Shown: positions 23,828 through 33,708 of the stretch, piece after piece
How positions within the stretch are numbered: the first letter of the stretch is position 1
Layout: the number at the start of each line of letters is the position of its first letter
DNA from: Aphelocoma coerulescens
Taxonomy: Eukaryota; Chordata; Aves; Passeriformes; Corvidae
Length of the DNA: 64,000 bases
Direction: 5' to 3'
NCBI RefSeq assembly: GCF_041296385.1
Contig: NC_091020.1
Coordinates: forward strand, 33,863,001 to 33,927,000
Notes under the pieces: model-generated
The model's input: the letters and a program-made list of their open reading frames with translations, nothing else
The model's database searches: none
Told to the model about the DNA's origin: nothing
Program-made: the position numbers and the translations under genes

Positions 23828-25009
23828 AAAACACAGCCACTGAAGCAGTCCCTGCAGAGAAAGCCACCTTCAAGGGACACACCCCAGGGACAGGGCTGCT
23901 TGTTGCCAACTGCATGCTCACATTTGGGGCAGCATTGTCAGGGCTTTAACTGAGCAGGCGTTTCTCTCCATCTTCACTTTGAACAATATTGTGCTGTTCC
24001 AGTATTGTACCAGCGAACTCACAGCGACCCTGTCAAATAAATATTTTTCCCGAGTAACACTGTTTTAAATATATTCATTTAGTATCCTTATTTGAAAACA
24101 CTGGACAAATTAAACGACTGTAAAATTTGACTTTCCAGTATTGTGTGTTCAGATAAACTCCTACAGCACCCTCTTCCATGGCAGCCAGCCCGTATTTCCA
24201 AGTAACTACATTTTTAAAAAGCCAACTATGGTTTTCAGTATCTATGCATTAATCATCCCTGCCAGTTCAAGAATTATCCTTGAGTTCAAAGGAAAAAGTG
24301 TGAGGAAGAGGAATGCGTGTGGAGCTCCCCTTCAAAAAAGCTGCAGCCTGACCATCTTGTATCCCAGCTCCTACCCCATACCCCATCCCCAACCAGGGGC
24401 CCCCCCACAGGATCTACGAGGTTCCCCTATCGCTTCCATAAAGACTGAGCGTAAGAAGCGTTTCAGTCTGACAAAGGGAACCGTGAGGCTGCTGAAAACA
24501 CCGCTGAGAGAAGCCCTGTGCTCCCAAAGAAGTCATGTTAATTGAATGTGACTTCAAAATATTTCAGATTCTCAGCAAGGATTTGGTAGCAGGGGAGAAC
24601 ACGCTGTGACCAACCGTATTTCTAACGCAGTATGAAAAGCAGTTTCAGTACACGCTGCCAAAAAGTGTCAAACGGGCTAAAATATGCTTGTCCATAGAGA
24701 AGGGGACAACGCTTCCAAAGGCAGGAGCAGGGAGGATGGAACAGGTCAGGATTGGGCCAGCTGAAGGGCTGTGTGGGGCTGCCCATCATTCCTGGTGTTT
24801 CAGTGAGCACCAGGAGGAAACATCAATTGTGGAGCGCCCAGTGCACGCCCCTGGTTTTATTGGATTTTCCTTTGCTCTCGTATTTTGAGAAAGGTTAAAT
24901 ATGTCAAACATTAGTTTACAAAACCTCTCACACAAATCCTCTTACTCACATGATCTTTCTAAACAGCCCCAATCTCTTCAACTACGCAGACGTGGCTACA
25001 AGCTGTGAC
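23828..25009. other. Non-coding stretch, no gene recognised
   Basis: An AT-rich patch at 24020-24130 and a C-rich patch at 24360-24410. The 134-codon frame at 24141-24545 has no domain. Confidence 0.45.
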
Positions 25010-25265
25010 TATTGATAGGACAAGGGTGAATGGCTTTGAGCTCAAAGAGAGGAGGTTTAGATGGGATATTGGAAGGAAATTCTTCAGGGTGGTCAGGCCC
25101 TGGCACAAATTGTCCAGAGAAGCTGTGGCTGCCCTGTCCTTGGAAGTGACCAAGGCCAGGTTGGACAGGGCTTGGAGCAACCTTGGCTACTGGAAAGAGG
25201 GGTGGAATGAAATGGTCTTTAAGGTTCCTTCCAAGCCAAACCATTCTAGGATTCTGTGATTCTAT
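25010..25265 (+). mobile_element. CR1 LINE 3' fragment
   Basis: A longer forward CR1 3' end. It starts upstream of most others at ATTGATAGGACAAGGGTGAA and continues through AGGAGGTTTAGATGGGATAT, GGCCAGGTTGGACAGGGCTT and GGTCTTTAAGGTTCCTTCCA, ending in GATTCTGTGATTCTA. It lacks the TGTCCCTGCCCATGGCA segment. Confidence 0.94.
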
Positions 25266-26113
25266 TTCTGCCACCACCTCTCAAAAACCTCCTGAGCTGC
25301 AGAGTGAGGGGTAACCTCCCCACCACACACTCACTGGGACACTCTGAGCACCCTCCTAACGGCATTATCATATTTTCTGTATATTCTCACCCATTCTTCC
25401 CATGGTCACACGCCTTGTTTGATCTTTTGTGACTGTGGCTGCACACTGAGCAGATGTCTTCATCAAGCTGTCCACAGCGACCCTCGGGTCTTTTTCCCCA
25501 GTGGTTCCAGTTCATTGAAAGTGCAGCAATGTGTGCAAGGAGCTGGGAATGCTTCTTCCCGGGCGCCCAGCCTTGTGTTTGGCAGTGGTGACTTTCATCT
25601 GACCGTGTGATCCTCCTTAATTTCAGCTCTGCCTCCTTCTGCACAGAGCTGACTCCCATCAGAGATGCCACGGAATCCCTCATTGTCTCTGTGCCACCAA
25701 CTCCCTGTCCACCCCTTCTTTCCAGGTTATTGATTAATGTATTCAGACACAAAGTCATGATGCAGATACTTAGAGCAGTCCAGTATCAACCTATTCCCTG
25801 ACAAAAAGTTGGTGCTTTACTTGTTTTCTGTTCTCATCCAAGCAAGACACTTGCTTAAACAGAGGCTCTTTGAAAATCACAAAGGCTGGTTCTCAGAAAT
25901 CTACCACCTTGCTGATTTGTTTTTCTTTTATCTCATCTTTGTCATGTAGGTATCCTTTAACCGTGCTTTTTTGGTGTAGTATTCAGACGAGGCACACAGC
26001 TGTTCTCCATTCCTTTTTTCTTAAAAAAAACCACCAATAGGTGAATTTTGTGTACAGGAAAGACTCTGGTTAATTGCATGTACTGAAGGCAGAAAATCCA
26101 AGAAAAGGAGATG
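25266..26113. other. Non-coding stretch, no gene recognised
   Basis: No gene or repeat is recognised. A T-rich subsection lies at 25915-26020. Confidence 0.45.
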
Positions 26114-26180
26114 TCATAGAATCATTGAATGGTTTGGGTGAGAAACGGAGCTTGAAGATCATCCAGTTCCAACCCCCGTA
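26114..26180 (-). mobile_element. CR1 LINE 3' terminal fragment (short)
   Basis: The last part of a reverse CR1: TCATAGAATCATTGAATGGT, then a diverged GGTGAGAAACGGAGCTTGAA, then GATCATCCAGTTCCAACCCC. Similarity stops at about 26180. The GATCATCCAGTTCC form and the absent GGGCAGGGACACC block suggest another subfamily. Confidence 0.8.
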
Positions 26181-26508
26181 TCAGCATGACCCTGAAACTC
26201 AGCAGAGTAAAGTGGTTTCTCCCATGGAGCTCCTGCATATCCAAGTGTGTGTGTCCAGAGCAGGACCCACATGGGTGGGAAAGGACAGAGAAAGCCACAC
26301 CAGCAGCACCCTGAGAGCAATTGCCAAGGCCACAAAACGCAGAAACTAAAGATTTGTTACTTTTTAAAACTGCAGTCGTCATTTTAAAGATGTAGCACAT
26401 TTCTGGATGGGTTTCTAGAGAAGGTTTATGAACGTGCCGTGGTCTCTAAAGGCTTCTGTCCCCTGGGAGCAGGACACCAGCCCCTCAGCAGGGAACATGC
26501 TGAGCCAT
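26181..26508. other. Non-coding stretch, no gene recognised
   Basis: Ordinary sequence between a CR1 tail and a CpG cluster. Nothing was recognised. Confidence 0.45.
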
Positions 26509-26602
26509 CGAGCTGCCACGCGCTCGCCCGTACCTGTCACTGCTCATCGGCGCGCGCCCGCTGCCCACGTCCCACACGCTCCTGTCCAGCACGGCCGCCG
26601 GG
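26509..26602. promoter_or_regulatory. Small dense CpG cluster
   Basis: About 15 CpG in 94 bp, including a perfect 10-bp palindrome GGCGCGCGCC. It is smaller than a normal CpG island. On the minus strand GACAGGTACGG (around 26530-26540) resembles a splice donor, so a GC-rich exon end is possible, but the frame upstream shows no recognisable protein. Promoter, orphan island and exon remain open. Confidence 0.35.
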
Positions 26603-27040
26603 AAGCAGCTGAGCTGGGTGAGGCATTAACTAGGTCTAGGCTGGGGAAAATGCTGACACAGAACCTGCATGTCCTGTCTCCTCTGTCTCCAGCCTCACCC
26701 ACGGCTGCTGTTAACCCCAGAGTCCATCCGAGCGGACAGGCTCTTCCCACAGGTTTGCCACTTGCAGGTTTTCTTTCATTTTTCCCACATCTTCCTACAA
26801 ACCCTCTTCCACTACATCCTCACCATTCCCATTTCACTGCACGTTTTACCAGCCCACTTCCTGCCTTCACAGTTTCCATTTTCTGATTACCAACACCTTT
26901 GGCTTCCCCAGTTTTCAGCTGTTTTACCTGCCCATGAGCAGTGCCAGCCTGCTCTCCCTGGCACCTCCCAACCCATCCCGTCATGGCCAGCAAAGCAACA
27001 TCAAAGACGAGAACGAGCTGGAAACGTCCTGGTGCTAAGA
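26603..27040. other. Pyrimidine-rich non-coding stretch
   Basis: C/T-rich sequence around 26760-26960 gives Pro/Phe/His-rich frames in two phases, with no domains. Nothing else was recognised. Confidence 0.45.
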
Positions 27041-27620
27041 TCTACTTAATAAGTTGTCAGCTGGGTCCTGTGTATCTATTCTTGCGGGCATAAAGATCTC
27101 TGTCAGCAGTCAAAACACGGATTTACACCCCCAGCACAATTCCGAGCAGCATTTAAAGATTTTTAACGACCATCCCTTTGTCCCAGGGAGTTAAGCGCTG
27201 ATCGAATGTCACAACGTGACACATGAATGCACAACAAGACGGAGGTTTGACAGGCAGCAACATTGTAATATGATAATTCCTCTTTGTCCCTTAATCGCCT
27301 CTGTTTTTTGCAGACTTGATTCACTTACCAACATGTGATCAATCACTGCCTTTTTCAGTGAGATAATTTTTTGCCCTCTATCTAAATGGCTCCTGTCAAA
27401 GGGAATCCAGTACTAAATTAAAGCTGATATGCCTGTCTCTGTCCTTTGTTTGTAGACTTCTTCTCGCACACAATTGATTTTTAAATAGATTTTTTTTATG
27501 GGTTCCATCACTATTTAAGTATATGTATTTTTAAAAATCTGTCTCCTTGAAATTAACACTGGCTATGTACACATTTAGAAATGGTCTGGAGAATATAATT
27601 TAATGGAGAGGAATAAATAC
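27041..27620. promoter_or_regulatory. Candidate AT-rich regulatory block
   Basis: A long AT-rich block without repeats or frames, dense in short motifs: ATTGTAATATGATAATTCC, CATGTGATCAATCACTG, GAGATAATTTTTTGCC, TACTAAATTAAAGC and CACTATTTAAGTATATG. This texture resembles conserved non-coding DNA near developmental genes. No conservation evidence is available here. Confidence 0.3.
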
Positions 27621-29122
27621 CAGGGTACGTGATGGCACCTGTATCAACTTCCCACTAGATATGGAGTAAGTTGCCTGTTCAGATCTTCCCACATGCTCTA
27701 TTTAAAATGGGAAGAACAACAATCTTAAAATTTGTGACAATAACAGAAAGAGGATGGTGTAATTTAACATGAAAGGAAGCAATGCCGAGATCATCACTTG
27801 CTCTGAGTCTCTAAGGACTGTCCTTTTAGCTGCAGGCCACCACAGAACTCCTCAGATGTCTCTCACTGGTGTTTGCACACCCTGATGAGCATCTCCTTAA
27901 CAGCAGGTAAGAGATCTTTAGTGGCACAAGCACCAAGAAGAGAATCTACCCTTGTGTACAAAGCAGAGGGGTGTTTTTACAGCTCTCAGGTGACCATCAC
28001 ATGTGCCCCAAAGAGCTCTGCATCACCCAGGTCAGAGGCAAAGCAGCTGCATCTGGCCAAGCCCCTCCAAGCAGAGCCACACTCATGCCAACCACCCAAA
28101 CCCTCTGCCCTGCTGTCTGCTCTTCCCTCAACTTCCTCAAGCACATCCACTCCGCATTTGAAATCTCAAAATTTCACAATCTGTCCCTTCCCTCCAGCTC
28201 GTCTTTCTGATGCTGGCCTCTTCTGAGTTGGGTCTTCCACACCTTGCCCTGATGCACCACCTCAGCCTGGCCCTGCGGAAGCCAAGAGCACGACACCTGT
28301 ACATCCAACAAAAGCAGGAATCTGCTCTCTGGTTGTCCTGGCTCCTCTGCCCCATCTGAGCGGCCACAGCTCCCCAGCAAGGAAACTGCAGGAATCCCCA
28401 GGTGCCTCCTCACCCTCATCCTCCCAGCCCAGCCTGTGCAGCACTTCCCAGCTGCTGTCCTTCCTCACCACTGTATTTGCGTAATTTGCAGTAATGAAAT
28501 GGGTGATTTCAAAGCTTGGTAAGATGACACTTATTTAATTCACTGATTGAATGACAGTAAATTTTTGGCTGTGATACGCATTATAAATTATTCTACATGG
28601 TTTCAGCACTTGTCCTGGTTATGCACATAAGGCACTAAAGATTTTGCCAAGATATCTAATAGACACATCATAATTAGCCCTATAATATAAAGAATCACCT
28701 CTTTTAAAGCATATTTTTTCTTCTATTTTTGAGACAAGCACCTCAACAAAATGCTGGATTCACAGCTCTTTCAAAGATGGGACAGTTTCCCTGAAGGAAA
28801 AAGCCCACAAATTAATGTTTTCATCTTATGGTTCTATCAGCTTTTTCCTTCCTTTTCCTGTGCAGAGGAAAAAGGGAAAGAAAACAGCTCTGCAACAGAG
28901 GCATCACCCCTGGGTGAGGGCGAGCGGTGTTCCAGTGAGGATGCATCCATCCACAAAGGACAGCGGGAGCCAAGGCATTACAAACATACCCATAAATGAG
29001 GCTGGGGGAGGACTGGATCCAGAAAAAAAACCCAACAACAAAAAAAGCTCATTTTTCACAACACATTATTACGGCACAAAACGTATTTTAATGTATTTTC
29101 AGCAAGGCATCAAATCCCCCCA
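27621..29122. other. Non-coding stretch with AT-rich section
   Basis: No gene is recognised. The section 28480-28740 is AT-rich with TTATTTAATTCACTGATTG and CATCATAATTAGCCC, similar in texture to the regulatory-looking blocks. Frames up to 117 codons at 27873-28226 overlap frames on the other strand. Confidence 0.4.
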
Positions 29123-29220
29123 GTATCCGCTTTGTGTCTCTTGGCAGTTCAAGAATGCCAACGCGCCCCATCCTCGGGGTGCCAGAACCAATCTGTTGCC
29201 AAGAGACACAAAACTGATAT
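29123..29220. repeat. Branched inverted repeat (cruciform/structured RNA candidate)
   Basis: TTTGTGTCTCTTGGCA (29131-29146) is perfectly complementary to TGCCAAGAGACACAAA (29197-29212). Outside it, 29124-29127 and 29129 pair with 29216-29219 and 29214. Inside, GTTC (29147-29150) can pair with GAAC (29185-29188) across an 8-nt bulge, and 29163-29169 can pair with 29176-29182 (six Watson-Crick pairs and one G-T) around a 6-nt loop. An alternative fold pairs TTGGCA (29141-29146) with TGCCAA (29156-29161). This could be a structured RNA, a remnant of a palindromic transposon, or a clustered binding site with TTGGCA half-sites. Confidence 0.85.
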
Positions 29221-29602
29221 CACGGGTGTGTAAAGCCGTCTTTGGAAACGTACGAAGCAGCCAACGACCTCATGTTCGGGGTTTGACTTAGTCAGCAAGA
29301 CGTCAAGGAAGAAAAATTAACCTTTTGTTATAAGGTTTAAAGCTGACCATTTGTATCCACCTCCGAGGGAGAATCTGCCTTCCTGAGGCAGAAGCACGCT
29401 CGTGTCTGGTACTGCACTGCATTCAAACAACATGGTTTGGGGGGAGGTTTAATGTTTACTTTTGTTTTGTGAGGAAAAACATAAAAATCCTGAGAGCTGC
29501 GGCACTCAGGGAGCAGGGAGGCTCTGGCCTGGGGCATCTGGGCAGGTGAAGCATCTTCTGAGGAAACCCAAATGCTGGAGCTGGACCTTCCCATGAGCAC
29601 TC
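29221..29602. other. Non-coding stretch, no gene recognised
   Basis: Several CpGs persist just downstream of the inverted repeat (CACGGG, CGTACGAAG, CAACGACC, GTTCGGGG, GACGTCAAGG), including a CRE-like GACGTCA at about 29300. Nothing else was recognised. Confidence 0.4.
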
Positions 29603-29745
29603 AGAGAACCTCAGAATGGTTTGGTTGGAAGGGACCTGACAACTCATTGAGTTCCACCCCCTGCTATGGGCAGGGACACCTTCCACTAGACCAGGTTGCT
29701 CCAAGCCCCATCCAGCCTCATCTTAGACACTTCCAGGGGTCGAAT
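29603..29745 (-). mobile_element. CR1 LINE 3' fragment
   Basis: A reverse CR1 3' end: CCTCAGAATGGTTTGGTTGG, AAGGGACCTGACAACTCATT, GCTATGGGCAGGGACACCTT, CCACTAGACCAGGTTGCTCC and ACACTTCCAGGGGTCGAATG. It is close to consensus. Confidence 0.93.
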
Positions 29746-30170
29746 GTCCCCACTCATGTGGGTACACATTGATGTGACCCTGCTGAGAGGAATTTTGAGA
29801 CTCCAAACTGTAAACATCCAAAAGGTTTTTGCATTTAAAAATCCAGTCACCAGCAAGTTCGTCAAATGCTTATTACTCCAATTGATGAATAACCTGAATA
29901 TTTCCCTGCATTTGGTTCTGGCACCTCTCTCTCCCTCCTCCAACCTGCAATATGGATGCAAACCCTTTCAAAAGGAGTAATTTTTCCCCCAGAATTTTCC
30001 TGCCACAATTATAAACACAAATCGCTGCCCTTCCCAGTTACGGAAATAAAATTCAATGCCTTCAGGATTCCTTCAAAATACAAAAATATAAAAACAACAT
30101 GACTGCTTCTTTCAGATGGGCTCTCTGTGGACTGCTGCTTTTCCATTTGTTTCACTGAAGTTAAATAGTT
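29746..30170. other. Non-coding stretch, no gene recognised
   Basis: AT-leaning sequence, no gene or repeat recognised. Confidence 0.45.
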
Positions 30171-30220
30171 GGAAATTAAGAATCTAATTAAGAAATACAG
30201 TAATTAACTGTAATTAAGAC
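30171..30220. promoter_or_regulatory. Homeodomain-type TAATTA cluster
   Basis: Three TAATTA/AATTAAG-type sites occur in 50 bp: GGAAATTAAG (ending 30180), TCTAATTAAG (30183-30192) and ACAGTAATTAACTGTAATTAAG. Within the last, ACAGT-AATTA-ACTGT is a near-palindrome. Clustered sites of this form are typical binding platforms for homeodomain proteins, but function is inferred. Confidence 0.35.
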
Positions 30221-30432
30221 TTACAGCAAGATTTGGGCTTCTTTTTTTTCCCTAATCTGGAGCATAAATTTTTGCATGTCAAATTAAAAAGCCCATTTAG
30301 GAATCAAAATGTTAGAAGGCGGTGAAGCAACTAGACATCAGTTTGATATTATCCAGGAAAGGTCAAATTTAAATTATAGGACATGTTTAAAACAGTAAGT
30401 TGTTGGTGTAGCTTGCAGCTTTTGCATTTCAA
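30221..30432. other. AT-rich non-coding stretch
   Basis: AT-rich sequence between the TAATTA cluster and a TA-rich simple repeat. No gene was recognised. Confidence 0.4.
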
Positions 30433-30480
30433 CTAATATATATAGATATAAGAGCATATAGATATATAGAGGTATCCATA
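30433..30480. repeat. Degenerate TA/GATA simple repeat
   Basis: AATATATATAGATATAAGAG and CATATAGATATATAGAGG form an impure (TA/GATA) microsatellite. It is AT-rich and probably length-variable. Confidence 0.75.
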
Positions 30481-30861
30481 TCACAGGCGTTCACTATCAA
30501 ATTACCTTCAGAGATAGAAAATGCACCATTTCACTTTTAGTAATTAGGATTTCCAGGTGTTTTTTGTCCCAAGGACTCAGAAGCACAACAAGCCTTCACC
30601 AGGACTGAAGAGCAAGGAATCCTGATAGATGGGAGCCTTAGTGCAAACAACCAAAAGCTGGTTGATAGAAACAGGTCATGGATTTTGGGGAAAATTTTTT
30701 TGGACTAGAAATAAAATGTCTTGATATTATGACCAGAGAAAAATATCCCTTTGTCTTATGAGCCCCCAGTTGTGGGAAGGGAGCTGAGCAGTGCCAGACC
30801 AGCATGTGGGCAGAGAGAGACAGGGCAGGCTGCGAGGGGGTGAGAAGAGTTAAAATTCCTA
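30481..30861. other. Non-coding stretch, no gene recognised
   Basis: No gene or repeat is recognised. This is the 5' flank of the large hairpin. Confidence 0.45.
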
Positions 30862-30973
30862 CCAGAAAACATAAAACGAGATTAAAGGAGACATTTTGGC
30901 CATGAGGCCTTCTTTCGGCTGGAGAAGGCCTCAAAGCCAACGTGTCTCTTCTAATCCTATTTTCTATTTCAAG
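30862..30973 (+). repeat. Long inverted repeat forming a pre-miRNA-like hairpin
   Basis: The core arms are 30880-30913 and 30923-30956, with a 9-nt loop (TTCGGCTGG, 30914-30922). Of 34 stem positions, 28 are Watson-Crick pairs, 2 are G-T (30887 with 30949; 30894 with 30942) and 4 are mismatches (30885, 30895, 30901, 30902). The apical 11 bp are perfect: TGAGGCCTTCT with AGAAGGCCTCA. Weaker pairing continues outward to about 30862 and 30973. The two G-T pairs would be G-U in a plus-strand RNA and C-A mismatches in a minus-strand RNA, so the plus strand folds better. Core span (77 nt), loop size and small internal loops fit a microRNA precursor. A palindromic DNA-transposon remnant is the main alternative. 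I do not recognise the sequence as a known microRNA. Confidence 0.85.
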
Positions 30974-31392
30974 AGTGCATTTTAATAACCCCTTTGTATA
31001 TGGTACAATGACTTTAGCAAGTCCTATTTTAAGCAGATTTTCCACACTAGAAGGCGAAATGGGTTAAAATAATTGCAGCATACACCTCGCACGCGTGACA
31101 CTTTGTTTAATCCGGTGTCGGACACTGGGGACGCACAATGCGGAACAAGGTCCAAGGATAAAGGCGCCTTTCAGGACGAACAGCCCAAGGCATGGAATGA
31201 GGGAACCAGGCTGAGGAACACGGTTCCCTCCCACCAGCAGCCGGGCCCTCACCCTCCCACCTGGATGGGGACTTGGCTGATGTCACCACACCCCAAAATT
31301 CCTCCTTCTTTGGGTAACAGGAGGGACTGGCCATGTCCCACCAGATGAGAGTTGGTGTGAACTCTCTGGGCCCCAAAGCAGAGCCCATCTGC
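30974..31392. other. Non-coding stretch, no gene recognised
   Basis: A handful of CpGs occur at 31087-31170. No gene or repeat was recognised. Confidence 0.45.
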
Positions 31393-31451
31393 AGCTCCAC
31401 TGTGGTGTCCCCAAAGGAGAGATCACCTGAAGCTCCACTGTGGTGTCCCCA
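31393..31451. repeat. Two-copy tandem duplication, 38-bp period
   Basis: A 21-base string beginning AGCTCCACTGTGGTGTCCCC is present identically at 31393-31413 and 31431-31451. The spacer between them reads AAGGAGAGATCACCTGA. Confidence 0.85.
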
Positions 31452-31789
31452 CAGCCAGCGACTCATTGGCCAAGCTCACCTTTGTCTTGCTACATTTGCA
31501 AAAACCTGCACCTGGATGATGTTTTTCTTCATCTCCACGCACACAAAACCCCATTAAACTGTTTATCTTGAGTGCGAGGTTAGAAGTTTCTTTTGTGTGC
31601 ACAAAACTCAGCGTTTTTTGAACATAACAGGTGAAATTCTGTTCTTCAGAAAGACAAAAACCCAAGGGAGTGCCAGCTGTGCTGGGCAGCCCATGTCTTC
31701 CCCTCCCTGCCATAGGTCATGTTGTAGGAGCTAGAACTCCTCCATCAGGGACTCTTGGCTCTCCATCTCCCTGCCCTTTTACAGTCCAA
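31452..31789. other. Non-coding stretch, no gene recognised
   Basis: Nothing was recognised. Confidence 0.45.
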
Positions 31790-31870
31790 GTGGTGGAATC
31801 ATCATCCCTGGAAGCATCCAAAAAATGTCTGGGTGAGGCACTTGAGGACATGGTTTAGAGGTGAACAGGA
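31790..31870 (+). mobile_element. CR1 LINE 3' fragment, different subfamily
   Basis: A forward fragment matching the older avian CR1 type that carries the string TGGCACTTGGGGACATGGTT: AATCATCATCCCTGGAAGCA, AAAAATGTCTGGGTGAGGCA and CTTGAGGACATGGTTTAGAG. It is truncated at both ends and lacks the terminal tail. It faces a related copy on the opposite strand 130 bp away. Confidence 0.8.
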
Positions 31871-32000
31871 AGGAGGTACCTCCAGAAGGAGAATGAGTTC
31901 TGCAATCCCATGGAAAAGAAAATTTCCAAGCCCAGAAGAGCCCTAGTGGAACCCATGGTTTCTACTAAGACAGGTTGTACGATGAAGTTCCCATGTAAAC
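31871..32000. other. Spacer between facing CR1 fragments
   Basis: Unremarkable 130-bp spacer. Confidence 0.5.
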
Positions 32001-32169
32001 ATCATGGAATCACAGAACTGTGTAAGTTGGAAAAGCCTTCTAAGATCATACAGTCAATAGTTAATCCAACAGTACCAATTTCACCACTAAACCACATCCC
32101 TAAGTGCCCCATCTTGACGTTTTTTGAACACTTCCAGGGATGGTGACTCCAGCACTGCCCTGGGCAGAC
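32001..32169 (-). mobile_element. CR1 LINE 3' fragment, different subfamily
   Basis: A reverse CR1 of the same type as the 31790 piece: CATGGAATCACAGAACTGTG, AAGTTGGAAAAGCCTTCTAA, ACCACTAAACCACATCCCTA, AGTGCCCCATCTTGACGTTT and TTCCAGGGATGGTGACTCCA. It retains the terminal tail. With the 31790 fragment it forms an inverted pair with about 70 bp of shared sequence. Confidence 0.9.
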
Positions 32170-33574
32170 GTCACAAAATACCAGAAATATCCAACCACAG
32201 ACATGAAACTGCAAATATCAAAGTGACAGAAGGGGAACGGACGAGCACATGCAACAGTGAGTGGGAGGGCACCAAACAGGGGAAAGGCAAGGCTGATGAG
32301 AGAACTACTCATCTCTGATGATGAAAACTGGACTGGAACAATGGAAACAAATCCAAGTTAGCAGAGAAACTCCTGAAATAAAGAATTTGCAAAAGAAAAA
32401 AACTATTTTGTCCTCTCTATGCAGCATCAACCAGCAGTACCCAACCTCTAGGCAGCACACAGAAAACCAGTAGTCAAACTGAATTAAGGAGGAGGTTCAA
32501 GCACAGTGGTTCAGACACTACCAACCACCCAGCAGCTCCCTGTGCCCCTCCTCTGATGAAGCCCACTGGCTATGCCTGGGCAGCAGAGAACTTCAACCCC
32601 TCACCAGACAGATCAACTGGGAAATACCAAGGAGAAAACACCAAGAGGCCCAAACATCACAGGGTGCGTTGCAGAAAAAAATTAATTATCATAATGACAG
32701 GTTAAGTACACCTGAAATTTTTCTGCATCCCAGCAGCGCTTCGTGGTAGCCAATGCTCAGGGCCAACGGAATAAAACAAAGCAGGTGAGAAATACAAAAA
32801 TCTATGTAGCATGAAATATCTCTAAGAGACTTGTTTAGTGAAATTAACTAGTAGTTTAATAGAAAAAAGCTTGATGTATGAGAGCGCTCCAATTTCTTCA
32901 TAGAAATTAACATTTCAATCCTGTTTTTATCTAGAAGTCATTAAACTGTGCAACATGAATTATTGGAATTGTAGCAGAGAATTAACTCTATTCATCAAGT
33001 AAGTCCAAACAGTTTAGAGTGCATCTGTAATGAAAAAATAGCTCCACATTTCTATCTCTTCTCATTAAAGTAAACCAGTTTTCCCTCTCTCAGTATATAA
33101 AACTGTCTTCTCCTCATGTAATTTATATTACCATAAGCCAGCTCACATTCTAAACTATTACACGCCTCCAATTAATTTTTGCAGCTTTTGCCTGAAAATT
33201 TAATGAGATAGTAGTGTATGAACCTGCTGACTCCAGATTACATGTGTGCTTCCAATATTAATGTTGGCATAAAATAATCTGATACATACTTGATGAGAGC
33301 TTTCCACTATTGTGAGAGTAGTTAAGGCAATATGTAAACCAATTCCACTGATTTTCTTTCTCCTCCCACCACGTTTGCAATAAAAAATACCCCCAAAACC
33401 AGCTAAAATCATCAGTCTGAAATTGCAGAGTCCTGAGTTAAGCACTCATGAAACAGGTAACATCACCAGTATTTCCCTGGATGTTTTAAATTTATTACTC
33501 ACCTATTAACATTTATTTTAAGGCTATACTTATTTCTAAATGCTTTTACTTTTGAATGCTGAAGGAGGAGAGGG
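32170..33574. other. AT-rich non-coding stretch
   Basis: AT-rich from about 32670 to 33190, with motifs such as GAAATTAACTAGTAGTTTAAT and CCTCCAATTAATTTTTG. No coding or transposon signature was recognised. It may contain regulatory DNA. Confidence 0.35.
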
Positions 33575-33708
33575 ACATCAAGGCCAGGCTGGATGGGGTT
33601 TGGAGCAACTCTGTCTAGTGGAGGGTGTCCCTGCCCATGGCAGGGGGGTGAGTGGAACAAGATGAGCTTCAAGGTCTCTTTCAGCCCAAACCATTACGTG
33701 ATTCTATG
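33575..33708 (+). mobile_element. CR1 LINE 3' fragment
   Basis: A forward CR1 3' end: CATCAAGGCCAGGCTGGATG, GGGTTTGGAGCAACTCTGTC, TAGTGGAGGGTGTCCCTGCC and CCCAAACCATTACGTGATTC. The tail has a TTACGTG change in place of TTCTGTG. Confidence 0.93.

Noticed and set aside
26544..26750. Minus-strand frame next to a donor-like GACAGGTACGG
   Set aside because: The frame ends at a stop before the donor, and alternative frames give no recognisable protein.
28815..29291. 158-codon forward frame
   Set aside because: It reads across the inverted repeat at 29123-29220; no protein family is recognised.
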